A stretch of DNA of 64,000 nt, from the NCBI GenBank assembly GCA_963761755.1, contig CAVXIC010000028.1:78781-142780 (forward strand). The letters run 5' to 3'. A program made the position numbers and the translations under genes. Under the pieces are notes generated by a model. That model was not told the origin of the DNA. It made no database searches and saw nothing but the letters and a program-made list of their open reading frames with translations. This stretch comes from CAJXVA01 sp963761755. Lineage in GTDB: Bacteria; Myxococcota_A; Polyangia; Nannocystales; Nannocystaceae. Of this stretch, positions 24,207-32,522 are shown piece by piece; within the stretch, counting starts at the first letter, position 1; each line of letters opens with the position of its first letter.

Positions 24207-25088
24207 TCACCCGTCGAGGACGAAGCGGGCAACGCTCTGGGCCTCGTGCAGGGGTGCACGCTGGGGAGAGCCCTCCCCGTGACACAGCTGCGTCGCCAGC
24301 CGCTCGATGGCCAAGGGGGAGTGGACGAGCTGCGCAACCATGCGCGCACGCCGGTGTTGGTCGTCGTGCGATCTCGGGCGTGGCAGCGCGAGGTGCCACA
24401 TGCCGAGCGCCTGCGCTTCGTAGGTGAGATTGAATCCCGCAGGTCCGATGAGGACCCGAGGTGCGCACGCCTCGATGGGGAAGGGGAAGGGCGCGTCGTC
24501 GAGAACGCGAACGCGAAGACCCAAGGACGTCAGCCGCGGGGAAAGGCGCCGCGCAAACCCGACCAGGACGGGCTCCGACGCCACGATCAGGACATCGAGC
24601 GCGCGCGCCGAAACCGGCCTCTCGGCGCCCAGCCGGGTGATCGGACCGAGCGCCGGAATGCCAGACGGACACCACGCCAAGTGCGGCTCCAGGTCGACGG
24701 CCGTATCGACCGCGCCCACGGCCGACCGGAATCGCGACGTGTCTGCGTCCTTTCGGCAGCGCAGTAGCGCGACGCGACGCGGACCTCGCCACGGTCCCTC
24801 CAGTTCACCCAGCAGCCCCTCGGGGAACGTGTCGAGGACCAGCGTGTCGACCTCGAGGCGGTCGCATTCCGCCGAGACGTGCGCGCGAAGCAGCGCCGGA
24901 GAGTCCATGCGCGGGCACACCCGATACGAGACGCCGAGCGCACGCGGCACCTCGGCGCTCCGAACGAGCACCGTCGCGTCCGCACCCAGGGCGACCAGAG
25001 CCTTCGCCACCACGCATCCACGGACGGCATGCCCTCGCCCCCCGCCGAGCGCGTAGAGGAGAACGCGCCGGTTCAGGTGCCTTCCCAC
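24207..25088 (-). CDS. GT28/MurG-like glycosyltransferase
   Basis: 293-aa protein. Near the start is LLYALGGGRGHAVRG, the glycine loop of GT28-type enzymes, and late in the chain IGPAGFNLTYEAQALGMWHL plus DDQHRRARM, equivalent to the nucleotide-sugar binding part of MurG-like proteins. GTG 25088 is chosen because it keeps the glycine loop; it overlaps the upstream gene by 16 bases. The chain is shorter than typical GT28 enzymes (350-400), so part of the N-terminal domain is compact. It is the last gene of a three-gene minus-strand unit and converges on the radical SAM gene. Confidence 0.7.
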   Translation of the reverse strand: MGRHLNRRVLLYALGGGRGHAVRGCVVAKALVALGADATVLVRSAEVPRALGVSYRVCPRMDSPALLRAHVSAECDRLEVDTLVLDTFPEGLLGELEGPWRGPRRVALLRCRKDADTSRFRSAVGAVDTAVDLEPHLAWCPSGIPALGPITRLGAERPVSARALDVLIVASEPVLVGFARRLSPRLTSLGLRVRVLDDAPFPFPIEACAPRVLIGPAGFNLTYEAQALGMWHLALPRPRSHDDQHRRARMVAQLVHSPLAIERLATQLCHGEGSPQRAPLHEAQSVARFVLDG

Positions 25089-25405
25089 TGGTCTTCTACG
25101 CCGGTTGCGAAGACCGCCCCGCCTTCGTCGAAGAGCGCGTAGTCGGATTCCCCGTACGGGTCGGAGACCTCCGACTGGTAGTACCAATAGAAGTAGGGGT
25201 CGTCGTGCAGGTGGGCGTAGGAGCGGCGACCCGACGGATGGGCTTGAATCGAGGCGCGCGCACAAGAGATGCAGACCTCCGCGTCGTCGAGCACCCGAAC
25301 GTGCACGCGGCAAACGGGCTTGTTGCACGAGGCGCAGGATTGCGTCGAGGGAAACTGGCAGCGCTTCTTGAACAGGATCCCCGCGGTTTCTCGACAGCGG
25401 CTCAC
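25073..25405 (-). CDS. Small Cys-rich, aromatic-tailed protein
   Basis: 110-aa protein with a likely zinc-binding module at residues 16-50 (SCASCNKPVCRVHVRV, then CISCARAS): C-x2-C-x4-C-x-H and C-x2-C, like a degenerate B-box/treble-clef finger. The C-terminal half is acidic and aromatic (HDDPYFYWYYQSEVSDPYGE). No signal peptide. ATG 25405 overlaps the stop of the lipoprotein gene (ATGA) and the end overlaps the glycosyltransferase start. I do not recognise the family by function. It could be a zinc adaptor; its size and place among radical SAM and sugar genes also make it a candidate modified peptide. Confidence 0.65.
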   Translation of the reverse strand: MSRCRETAGILFKKRCQFPSTQSCASCNKPVCRVHVRVLDDAEVCISCARASIQAHPSGRRSYAHLHDDPYFYWYYQSEVSDPYGESDYALFDEGGAVFATGVEDQWEGT

Positions 25406-26007
25406 GACTCGTGCTCCTGCACGTAGACCATCGCGGCGACGCGCTGCGCCATCGGCAGTTCCGTCAGCGCCAAGAAACTCGCTGCCTTCTCCGAGAACGC
25501 GCCGGTCACCGCGCCGACCGGGGAGCCGGCGCGATGGACCACGCGCTTGCCGTCCTCGCTGGCGACCTCGACGGGCTGACCGGCGATCTGTCCGCTGGCC
25601 CCTTTCGTCGCGAGCTCTCCCAGCTCGGTCCCGTCGGCCCGCTGAATCTTGAATCCCGCGCCCTTGCGTTTAGCCTTCATGACCTCGATTTCGTCGTCCT
25701 CGTAGATCTTGAACCCGTAGTCCTTGGCCTTGATCTTGGCCGTCGTCGCGCCGGCAACGTCCTTGACCTTGACCCGGTCCGCCTCGATCGAGATCTTGCC
25801 GGACTCTGAACCGCTGGACGCGAGTCGGTAGACAGCTCCGTCCGGCGTCGCTGCGGCCCAGCTGTTGCCCTGCTCGTCTTCGACCTCGAACCCTCCCCGT
25901 GCGGCACCTGGCGCCGCGACGGTCGACGAGGGCGCGGGGGCGGACCCGTCGGAGTTGCACCCCGAGAACGCGAGAGCAGAGGCGAACGCCCAAGAAAAGC
26001 CACGCAC
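25402..26007 (-). CDS. Lipoprotein of unknown function
   Basis: 201-aa lipoprotein, start GTG 26007, signal MRGFSWAFASALAFSGC (Cys17). The mature chain is charged and beta-rich, with repeated two-strand units (EVEDEQGNSWAAATPDGAVY; KVKDVAGATTAKIKAKDYGF; GGELATKG-like turns), suggesting a small beta-repeat domain. CACAAT ends 6 bases before the start, a weak leaderless box. First gene of a unit with the Cys-rich protein and the GT28-like gene; divergent from the epimerase. Function unknown. Confidence 0.68.
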   Translation of the reverse strand: MRGFSWAFASALAFSGCNSDGSAPAPSSTVAAPGAARGGFEVEDEQGNSWAAATPDGAVYRLASSGSESGKISIEADRVKVKDVAGATTAKIKAKDYGFKIYEDDEIEVMKAKRKGAGFKIQRADGTELGELATKGASGQIAGQPVEVASEDGKRVVHRAGSPVGAVTGAFSEKAASFLALTELPMAQRVAAMVYVQEHES

Positions 26008-26071
26008 GAGGCGATTGTGCCCGACGACACGGCTTGCGTGAACACCTCCGTCTGAGATACGCCGAGGCTTC

Positions 26072-26998
26072 GTGAGAGGGTCGGACGGAGGCGTTGTGGT
26101 GACCGGCGCGGCCGGGTTCATCGGCCAGCACGTCGTCCGGCGTCTCCTGTGCGATGGTGTCCAGGTCGTCGGGCTCGACCGTCGTCCGTGGTCCGATGCG
26201 CCGTGTGCCGCGCTCGTGGCGGACATCCGAGATGCAGACGCGCTCCGAGACGCTTTCGACCAGGTGCGGCCTCGAGCGGTCATCCACCTCGCATCCCTGG
26301 TGGGCGTCCGGTCCTCGGTCGAGGACCCCTCGGGCTACCGCGAGACCAACGTCGAGGGCACCGCGAACGTGGTCGAGGCGGCGGCGGCGTGCGGTGCCGA
26401 GAGGATCGTCTTCAGCTCGTCGAGTTCCGTCTACGGCGCGCGAACGCCTCGCGCGAGCGAGGAGACCGATGCTCTGGAGCCGCGCTCCCCCTACGCCGCG
26501 ACGAAGGTCGAGGCTGAAGCCATCGTCCGTCGCTTCGCGGGGCGCAGCACGATCGCTCGTCTGTTCACGGTGTACGGCCCGGGGATGCGACCCGACCTGG
26601 CGCTTCATCGGTTCGTCGCCGCAATCGAAGGGGGCCATCCGATCACGATGTTCGGTGACGGTCGCAGTGAACGCGACTACACGCACGTCTCCGACATCGC
26701 CGAGGGCCTGGTCGCCAGCCTCTCGCGCTCGGGTCCGGAGCATCTGACGTGCAACCTCGGCAGTGGCCACTCGGTCACGCTCGCGGTGGTGATAGAGACG
26801 CTCTCCGCCTGTCTTGGACGCCCCGCAGTGGTCATCGAGGCCGCTCCGCACCCTGCCGATGCCCCGCATACGCGCGCAAGCCTTCGCGCGGCCGCCTTGC
26901 ACCTGGGCTACCAGCCGCGGGTCGGGTTCGAACGCGGGGTGCGGGAGTTGGTGCGCGCGTTGACCGTCTGCGGTCAGGACGCGTCCCGATCTGGATAA
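26072..26998 (+). CDS. NAD-dependent nucleotide-sugar epimerase/dehydratase
   Basis: 308-aa short-chain reductase of the extended (GalE-like) type, GTG start. The NAD motif is TGAAGFIGQH (11-20). The catalytic SSSSSVYG strand and YAATK (Tyr-x3-Lys) follow near 117-149, and the C-terminal part has RLFTVYGPGMRPD and FGDGRSERDYTHVSDIAEGL typical of UDP-glucuronate/galactose 4-epimerases. It would make a sugar nucleotide donor for the nearby glycosyltransferases. It is divergent from the lipoprotein/GT28 unit and followed by a strong hairpin at 27007. Confidence 0.9.
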   Translation: MRGSDGGVVVTGAAGFIGQHVVRRLLCDGVQVVGLDRRPWSDAPCAALVADIRDADALRDAFDQVRPRAVIHLASLVGVRSSVEDPSGYRETNVEGTANVVEAAAACGAERIVFSSSSSVYGARTPRASEETDALEPRSPYAATKVEAEAIVRRFAGRSTIARLFTVYGPGMRPDLALHRFVAAIEGGHPITMFGDGRSERDYTHVSDIAEGLVASLSRSGPEHLTCNLGSGHSVTLAVVIETLSACLGRPAVVIEAAPHPADAPHTRASLRAAALHLGYQPRVGFERGVRELVRALTVCGQDASRSG

Positions 26999-27006
26999 AG
27001 CTGCAG

Positions 27007-27040
27007 GCGACGCAGGTACGGGTGAAGGCACCTGCGTCGC
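27007..27040 (+). terminator. Hairpin after the epimerase gene
   Basis: Perfect 11-bp inverted repeat (GCGACGCAGGT with ACCTGCGTCGC) and a 12-base loop, 8 bases after the stop codon. No T-run follows, so it may end transcription weakly or protect the 3' end. Confidence 0.6.
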
Positions 27041-27374
27041 GGCTTGCGCGTCGCCACGTCCGTTGCTTCGCCGGGAGGGTGCAGGGGGAGCGCACTCAGT
27101 CCGTCGATGCATCGGGCGGGCACGTAGCGCGTCGCCTCCTGCACCTCCTAGACGGGGCATTTCGAAACTCGCGCAAAGAAAATGGAACTTTCTTCGCTCG
27201 CGGCGTTTCGACCCCCTTGGTGATGCATCGCGGCGGATCCGGCCAGCTGGCCCGAGCCGCCGCGTCGGCGCTCGGGAGCTCGGGTCTACCGTGCAGCGCG
27301 GCGCCCCCGCGCACGATCAGCGGCTCCCGTCCTCGCTGCCAGGTTTCGCTGGTGTTGACTCTAGGAGTGCGGGG

Positions 27375-27380
27375 TAGCCT
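27375..27380 (+). promoter_or_regulatory. -10-like box TAGCCT, leaderless type
   Basis: GGTAGCCTCC ends 6 bases before ATG 27387; no ribosome binding site fits. Confidence 0.4.
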
Positions 27381-27386
27381 CCGTAC

Positions 27387-28601
27387 ATGGTGCGTTTCTC
27401 CCTCGCCGCCCTCATGATGCTGAGCCTCTCGGCGTGTCACGTCACTATCGGATCCGCGCCGCCCTCTTCCTCGCGACCATCGTCGAAGGCACCCCGCGCG
27501 TCTCGGCCGGCCTCGGCTCCCGCGGCGCCCCGCGAGCGCTCCGCGTCCAAGGCGCCCCAGCAGAATGCGGCGAAGCGGACGACGACGTCGAAGGCGCCTG
27601 CCAAGAAGGAGGGCACGGCGAAGCGGACCAACCCCCACAAGACCACGGCCAAGCGCGCCAATCCCAAGGGAAAGAAGGCGGTCCGCACGAATCCAGGCCA
27701 GGCGGCACCCAAGCGTACGAACCCCAAGGGCAAGGCTCGGGCGAACCCAAAGAAGAAGAAGGGCAAGCGTACGACCCCCAAGGGCAAGCGTACGACCCCC
27801 AAGGGCAAGCCGCAGATCCGCACCAACCCGACGCCGAAGACGCAGGCGGGCGTCCACGTCTCTTGCAACTTCGAGGATGGCTGGGTCGCGGTCCTTCCCG
27901 CGGACGTCTTCGATCCCGGGGAGGAGTTCCTGATGCAGGCGCTGATCGGCTTGCAAGGCGATCCCGACTTCTGGGGTGGATTGACGGAGTTCCAGAAGTA
28001 CGAGCCCTACAAGGCCCAAAAGTGTGGGGAACAGGCCGTGACCTTCGACCTCGCTCCGGGGCAGTACTTCGTCGCGGTGGGGATGGCCAACCAGTTCTTC
28101 GTCCGCGGTGAGTACCGAGACAACGGCTACCTCGAAGAGATCTCGATCGGAACGGGCGAGGGCCGCGACGTCGTGCTGTCCGCCGACGAGCTGACCCACA
28201 CCTGGCTGTGCATTTCGTGCCCCTTCCTCGTCGTCTTCCAGGACGGCAAGGAGCACGAGGTCGGGCAGGTGCTCAAGGATCGCTACACCCGGCGCCGCTA
28301 CGGCACGGACATCGTCCAGACGCGCGCCGACGTTCGAAGCGGTGTGCTCACGCTCCGACTCGATGAGCGAGAGCCCGAGACCAGCTACATCGACGGCGTC
28401 GTCGTTCGCATCGATGGCCAACCGCTCCGGTTGGTCGACGAGTCCCCGCGTGGGGTTCGAGCGCTCGACGACGAGACCACCGCGCTGACCTTTGGCGAGT
28501 CGGCGGTGCTGCAGTACGACGCGGGACACCTCGAAGATGGCCTGGTCGACGTGCAGATCGAGGTGAGTGGGCACTACGAGGCGATCGGCCCGCTTCTGTG
28601 A
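27387..28601 (+). CDS. Lipoprotein with Lys/Pro/Thr-rich repeat domain
   Basis: 404-aa lipoprotein (signal FSLAALMMLSLSAC, Cys17). Residues 20-150 are highly basic low-complexity sequence built from RTNPKGK/RTTPKGK-like units, including two identical 21-base copies around 27768-27815. Residues 155-404 are a folded acidic/beta domain with several Cys (VHVSCNFEDGWVAVLP; WLCISCPFLVVF). The basic arm could bind peptidoglycan-associated polymers, DNA or acidic polysaccharide; this is inference. Its stop overlaps the GTG of the dipeptidase gene (GTGA). No family recognised. Confidence 0.75.
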   Translation: MVRFSLAALMMLSLSACHVTIGSAPPSSSRPSSKAPRASRPASAPAAPRERSASKAPQQNAAKRTTTSKAPAKKEGTAKRTNPHKTTAKRANPKGKKAVRTNPGQAAPKRTNPKGKARANPKKKKGKRTTPKGKRTTPKGKPQIRTNPTPKTQAGVHVSCNFEDGWVAVLPADVFDPGEEFLMQALIGLQGDPDFWGGLTEFQKYEPYKAQKCGEQAVTFDLAPGQYFVAVGMANQFFVRGEYRDNGYLEEISIGTGEGRDVVLSADELTHTWLCISCPFLVVFQDGKEHEVGQVLKDRYTRRRYGTDIVQTRADVRSGVLTLRLDEREPETSYIDGVVVRIDGQPLRLVDESPRGVRALDDETTALTFGESAVLQYDAGHLEDGLVDVQIEVSGHYEAIGPLL

Positions 28602-29566
28602 CGTCGTTGGCGACGCTCGCGTTGCTCTGGGCACTTCGATCGAATCCTGCGTGCGGGTTGGCCCATGGGGGCGTCGACCTGCATGTCGACCTTCCGTTCC
28701 AGGCGCACTACCGCGGGCAGCCCGGCGTGACCACGACCGCCGCGCTTCGCCGTGGGTGCGTACGCACCGTGGTGCTGTCGCTTTTCGTCCCCCACCAGAT
28801 GCAAGAGCGCGACCTTCGAGCGCTGCTCGGCGTCCTGGGCACGGCGGAGGCGCTCGTTCGAGCCAGGGGCTGGGCCGCGGTCGGGCAGGTCGAGCCCGGC
28901 CAGGTCGGTGTCTTGTACGCCGTCGAGGGCGCTGAACCCCTCGCCGAGCACGTCGACAGGGTGCCGGCGCTGGTCGCTCGCGGGGTGCGGCTGTTCGGGC
29001 TCGTGCACACCCACCACAACTCGCTCGCAAGCTCGTCCTCCGACCCGCACCCGCGCGCCGAAGGCCTGACGCCCCGCGGACGTCGCCTCGTTCGGGCCGT
29101 CTACGACGCTGGTGCCCTGGTCGACGTCTCGCACGCGTCGGACGCGACCTTCGAGGACGTCGCGGCAATCGCCCGGGCCGGCGGCAAGCCGCTGGTGGCC
29201 TCACACTCCAATGCGCGGGCGCTCGCGGAGCATCCCCGAAACCTCAGCGACGACCAGCTCCGGGCCGTGGCCGACAGCGGAGGGATCGTCGGCGTGGCCT
29301 TCCATGCCCCGTTCCTCCGCGAGGCCTGGCAGGACGCGGACGTGCAGAGCGTCGTCGAACACATCGTTCACATGCATGAGGTCATGGGGGAGGGCCACGT
29401 TGGCATCGGGTCGGATCTCGACGGACTGATCACGCCCGGAGACGGGCTCGACTCGCATGCCGCCCTCCCGCGCATCGTCGCGGGTCTCGAGGGGCGCGGA
29501 CTGAGCCGCGCCGCGATCGTCGGGATTCTCGGGGCCGATGCGGCGCGCGTGCTCGGCCTGCAGTGA
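28598..29566 (+). CDS. Membrane dipeptidase family (M19) peptidase
   Basis: 322-aa enzyme with a possible N-terminal export segment. M19 signatures in order: GVDLHVDLP (metal-binding His/Asp), YAVEGAEPL (bridging Glu), LVHTHHNSLA, DVSHASDATF, SHSNARALAEHPRNLSD and GIGSDLDGL. Such enzymes are zinc-dependent dipeptidases of the renal dipeptidase group. Translation is coupled to the upstream lipoprotein by GTGA. Downstream lies a degraded zone with an insertion sequence, so this is the last intact gene of its unit. Confidence 0.88.
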   Translation: MTSLATLALLWALRSNPACGLAHGGVDLHVDLPFQAHYRGQPGVTTTAALRRGCVRTVVLSLFVPHQMQERDLRALLGVLGTAEALVRARGWAAVGQVEPGQVGVLYAVEGAEPLAEHVDRVPALVARGVRLFGLVHTHHNSLASSSSDPHPRAEGLTPRGRRLVRAVYDAGALVDVSHASDATFEDVAAIARAGGKPLVASHSNARALAEHPRNLSDDQLRAVADSGGIVGVAFHAPFLREAWQDADVQSVVEHIVHMHEVMGEGHVGIGSDLDGLITPGDGLDSHAALPRIVAGLEGRGLSRAAIVGILGADAARVLGLQ

Positions 29567-29651
29567 CGGGTGTACTCGCCGCCGCCGCCCTTGGGCGTGA
29601 TCTCGAGCGTGGCCGAGATCGCCTCGGTGAAGAGCGTACCTGCGTCAGCCG

Positions 29652-30002
29652 CTACTGCTCGAAGAGCACCTCGACGAGGGGCATCCCAGTCCCGGTCGTC
29701 GTGCTGTCGTTGCCGACCTCGAGTCGAACATGGCTGATCTCGCCATCCTCCGCGAAGACATCGAGGATGGCGTCGTGGTTCTGGTCTGCCGACGGAGCGG
29801 CCAGCTCCTCGCTGATCTCCAAGAACGTCAGAAGCTCGCCGTCCTCGAAGTCATGCATCCGCACAGGCTGCTTCCCGAACGTCGGCCGGGCGAGTTCGAG
29901 AAGCGTCTCGCCCCGAAAGAGGACCTGTTCGTTGCGACGGACGACGACCTCGACGCGAAACTCGGCGAACTGCCCATTGCAAAAAGCGGCTCTCCTGACG
30001 CC
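29652..30002 (-). pseudogene. C-terminal gene remnant abutting an insertion sequence
   Basis: Open minus-strand frame of 116 codons that begins right at the end of the insertion sequence (an in-frame stop lies just inside it) and ends at a TGA. The peptide is plausible protein sequence (FAEFRVEVVVRRNEQVLFRG; MHDFEDGELLTFLEISEELA; HVRLEVGNDSTTTG; end PLVEVLFEQ), beta-rich and acidic like a C2-type domain. The N-terminal part is missing, so the IS insertion or a later deletion removed it. The 85 bases after it (29567-29651) may hold further remnants on the same strand. Confidence 0.55.
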
Positions 30003-30026
30003 TTAGGAGGCTCCGCAAAATAAACG
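30002..30026. repeat. Left terminal inverted repeat of the insertion sequence
   Basis: The core TAGGAGGCTCCGCAAAATAA matches the complement of 31375-31399 with four mismatches over 25 bases. Confidence 0.75.
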
Positions 30027-30032
30027 CTACCA

Positions 30033-31243
30033 TCAGCGTCGCGGAAGAAACACGTAGTTCCACTCGCCGTGGAAGCTGTCTCGCTTGATTTTGAGCGCTG
30101 CCATTTGGGCGTCGGTCACCTCGCGCCCCTTCTCGTAGGTGCGGGTGTCCAGGTGGGCGTAGACCTTCAAGCCGGCGCTGGTTTTTGTGGCGCTGATGAG
30201 GTCGACGACGGTTTGGTACGTGGTGAGCGGTCGCCCGCGCCAGTTCGTGGTGATCTGGCAGAAGAGGCGATGCTCGATCTTGTTCCACTTGCTCGTGCCC
30301 GGGGGTAGTGCGCGACGCGTACCTTCAAGCCGGCGCAGTCCGCGAAGGCCTGCAGCTGCACCTTCCAGAGCCGGCAGCGGTAGCTGTTGCTTCCGCCGCA
30401 GTCGGCCGTGATCAGAAGATCTTTCGTCTGCGGGTATCGCCGGCGACCAAGCTTGCGCCACCAGAGCCGGATACTCTCGACCGCGAACTCTGCCGTGTCC
30501 GCGGTGATACCGACGCTCACGAATCCCTCGTTGCGCCCCACGTCGTAGATGCCGTAGGGGATCGCCTTGCCCTGGCCCGGCACCGGGAAGTCGTGGACGT
30601 TGACCGCTTCGGGCTGATGGGTCGGCTGCCACTCCCGGCCGGCGTTCGAGAAGCGCCCGATCAGCTCCTTCTTCTTCGTATCTACCGAAATTACGGGACT
30701 TTGGCGGCGTTTGGCGGCTTTCGTCAGCGCCGAAATCCGCTCGAACTGCTCGTTGCGATCATCGTGCGACGTCCCCTCGAGGCGCTTTCGGGTCGACTGC
30801 AGGCTGTAGCCGCTTCCGCGGAGCATCCGACCGACGGTGTCCGCGCTGACCGCGAAGCCCTGCTTCTCCAGTTCGGCGGCCAGTTTCGCCGTGCTTTTGG
30901 ACGTCCAGCGCAACGAGGACTCGGGATCCCCTCGCGTTTGAGGATCGATCAAGCGGTCGAGCGCCTCCGCGAGTCCGTCCTGATGAACCTCCGCGAGCTG
31001 GCGACCCGCGCCTTTTCTGCGCGCGCGACCGGCGTTCGCGAGATCCTCTGCTCGACCCGAGTCCAAGTCCGCGAGCCCTCGCAGGATCGTCGACTTTGCG
31101 ATCCCCGTCGCGCGGTGAACCGCAGCCACGCTGCCGCGGCCGAACAACCGTGCTTCGGTCGCCGCCCACATCCGTCGCTGCAACTCCCCCATGAACGGCG
31201 CCAGCACCTCGAACTTGGTCTGGAGGTCCGACTCGCCGCTCAC
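30033..31243 (-). pseudogene. ISAzo13-type transposase, frameshifted
   Basis: The N-terminal 310 residues are read from 31243, and the frame is lost at a run of five C on the minus strand (30301-30305); the last 90 residues continue in another frame to 30033. With a sixth C the join reads HYPPGTSKWNKIEHRLF, the conserved ISAzo13 segment. So the gene is one base short: an inactivating mutation, a sequencing error, or programmed frameshifting. Apart from that the chain is full length, with the DDE-type segments SVDTKKK, TADCGGSN and HRLF present. Confidence 0.85.
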
Positions 31244-31374
31244 GACACCGGTAGATCACACCGCGTTCCTTCTCGCAAGGCCCATGTATTCAGGTCCAGC
31301 CCGCGCCACTCCGGATCCTGGAGACGTACCTCGGACAGCACCTCGGGCCGTCGCGTTCCCGCAGCAAACGGGAT

Positions 31375-31399
31375 CGCTTATTCTGCGGTGCCTCCTTAG
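31375..31399. repeat. Right terminal inverted repeat of the insertion sequence
   Basis: Read on the minus strand, TAAGGAGGCACCGCAGAATA pairs with the left repeat. Confidence 0.75.
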
Positions 31400-31459
31400 C
31401 GCCGCTTCCGCGCCATTGCTCCCCATGCCCCGATGTCCCCGGCACCTCCTCGCTCACCC

Positions 31460-32512
31460 TCACCCGGCGCCTCTTCGAATCGCGAATGAGAACGGTTTGC
31501 TGGGGTCATTGGGCCGCGCGGTCACGAAGTAGCGTCCGGCCGCCCACGGCCCTTCGACAACCGCCGGCGAGGACTCGCTGTTCAGAGGGTACCCTGAGCC
31601 GATCGCTACCATGCACTCCACAGAGCAGGTCTCAAGGGTGACGACCACGTTCTCCTGCAGCTCGATGCGCACGATCCCGTCCGTTTCGAACTCGACAAGC
31701 CCGAACCAAGTCGGGGACCACGCCTCCGACCCTGCCTTTTGATAGCCGAGCAGGTCGCTGTCCGAACACCCGCCGTTCGACGATACCTCGATAGGGAACG
31801 CCGCGGCTCCAACCACGCCCGGGTCGCACTCCCACGCCTGTAGCGGGCACTTCTCCGCGTCCACGAACGCTTCGATTGAGGCCTCGTAGGAGGGGCCGAA
31901 TGCGGCTTCAAAAGTGGCATCCATCTCCTCACGGTTCGCGTCCAAAGGCGCCGAGCGGTATGCCGAACGAACCGCCTCCATACCGAACTCACGCTCCCAA
32001 TGCCGCATCAACTGGGCAGAGGGTGCGTAGTATCCCGCCACGAACTCATCGTCGGACGCATAGAGGAACAGCTCGGGTTCATGCGTTTGCCGACCGAACA
32101 GGTTCCCGCGGTACGCGGGTCCGAGCATTTCTGCTGCGCCCTCGGTGAGAAACGGCGCCGACCGATCATCTTCCCATCCCACAACGAGGTGCGCGAGCTC
32201 GTGAAACACCGCATTCTGTCTAAACACCCACGCGGATTCCTCCGCCAGGTCGGCGAAACCATCAAAATCGCTGTCGGGGTCGTCCCGCAGGTCGAGTTCG
32301 ACGAAGAAGTCGTCCGCAGGCGGAGATCCCGTCCAGACCCCATAGATCTTCTCCAAGTAGCGGTCGAGGAAGTCGACTTCACCGCCACAGACCTCGACCC
32401 CGACTCGTGACTCCAAGACGATTCGCTCGCCAAACCACGCCCTCGGCTCATCTTCGGCAGGGGCACACGCCGAGAACAGACAAAGTAAAGCCAAGGGTCG
32501 CGCAGGCATCAT
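31460..32512 (-). CDS. Zinc metallopeptidase-like lipoprotein
   Basis: 350-aa lipoprotein (ALLCLFSAC, Cys16). The gluzincin-type motif is H104-E-L-A-H108 with FLTEGAAEML (E124/E128) about 20 residues later, the third zinc ligand position. Later parts are Trp/Glu-rich and end in a beta domain with several Cys (CSVECM) and a RYFVTAR strand. It should be an exported metalloprotease, probably of the MA-clan. It is the only intact gene inside the degraded zone, with the IS 60 bases downstream and a pseudogene 10 bases upstream on the same strand. GC content looks a little lower than in neighbouring regions. Confidence 0.75.
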   Translation of the reverse strand: MMPARPLALLCLFSACAPAEDEPRAWFGERIVLESRVGVEVCGGEVDFLDRYLEKIYGVWTGSPPADDFFVELDLRDDPDSDFDGFADLAEESAWVFRQNAVFHELAHLVVGWEDDRSAPFLTEGAAEMLGPAYRGNLFGRQTHEPELFLYASDDEFVAGYYAPSAQLMRHWEREFGMEAVRSAYRSAPLDANREEMDATFEAAFGPSYEASIEAFVDAEKCPLQAWECDPGVVGAAAFPIEVSSNGGCSDSDLLGYQKAGSEAWSPTWFGLVEFETDGIVRIELQENVVVTLETCSVECMVAIGSGYPLNSESSPAVVEGPWAAGRYFVTARPNDPSKPFSFAIRRGAG

Positions 32513-32522
32513 CTCACGTCAC

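Larger units (their letters stand above)
26999..27386 (+). other. 388-bp intergenic region
   Basis: No credible gene on either strand. It holds the hairpin at 27007-27040 just after the epimerase stop, a slightly AT-richer patch near 27165-27200 with a short AAGAAA/TTTCTT inverted repeat, and the TAGCCT box before the next gene. A TTGACT at 27355 is only 14 bases from that box, too close for a classical -35. Confidence 0.6.
30002..31399 (-). mobile_element. ISAzo13-type insertion sequence
   Basis: About 1.4 kb bounded by imperfect 25-bp inverted repeats (30002-30026 and 31375-31399, 21 of 25 matching) and filled by one transposase gene on the minus strand. The transposase pattern (VISVDTKKKELIG, NVHDFPVPGQGKAIPYGIYD, LLITADCGGSNSYR, GTSKWNKIEHRLF) is that of ISAzo13. 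The exact ends and target duplication are not certain; CGC on both sides is a weak candidate. It lies in a region of broken genes. Confidence 0.85.

Noticed and set aside
30033..31399. Programmed frameshifting of the transposase
   Set aside because: The shift is at a C5 run without an obvious slippery heptamer or following stem, and ISAzo13 transposases are normally one frame. A one-base loss or error is simpler.
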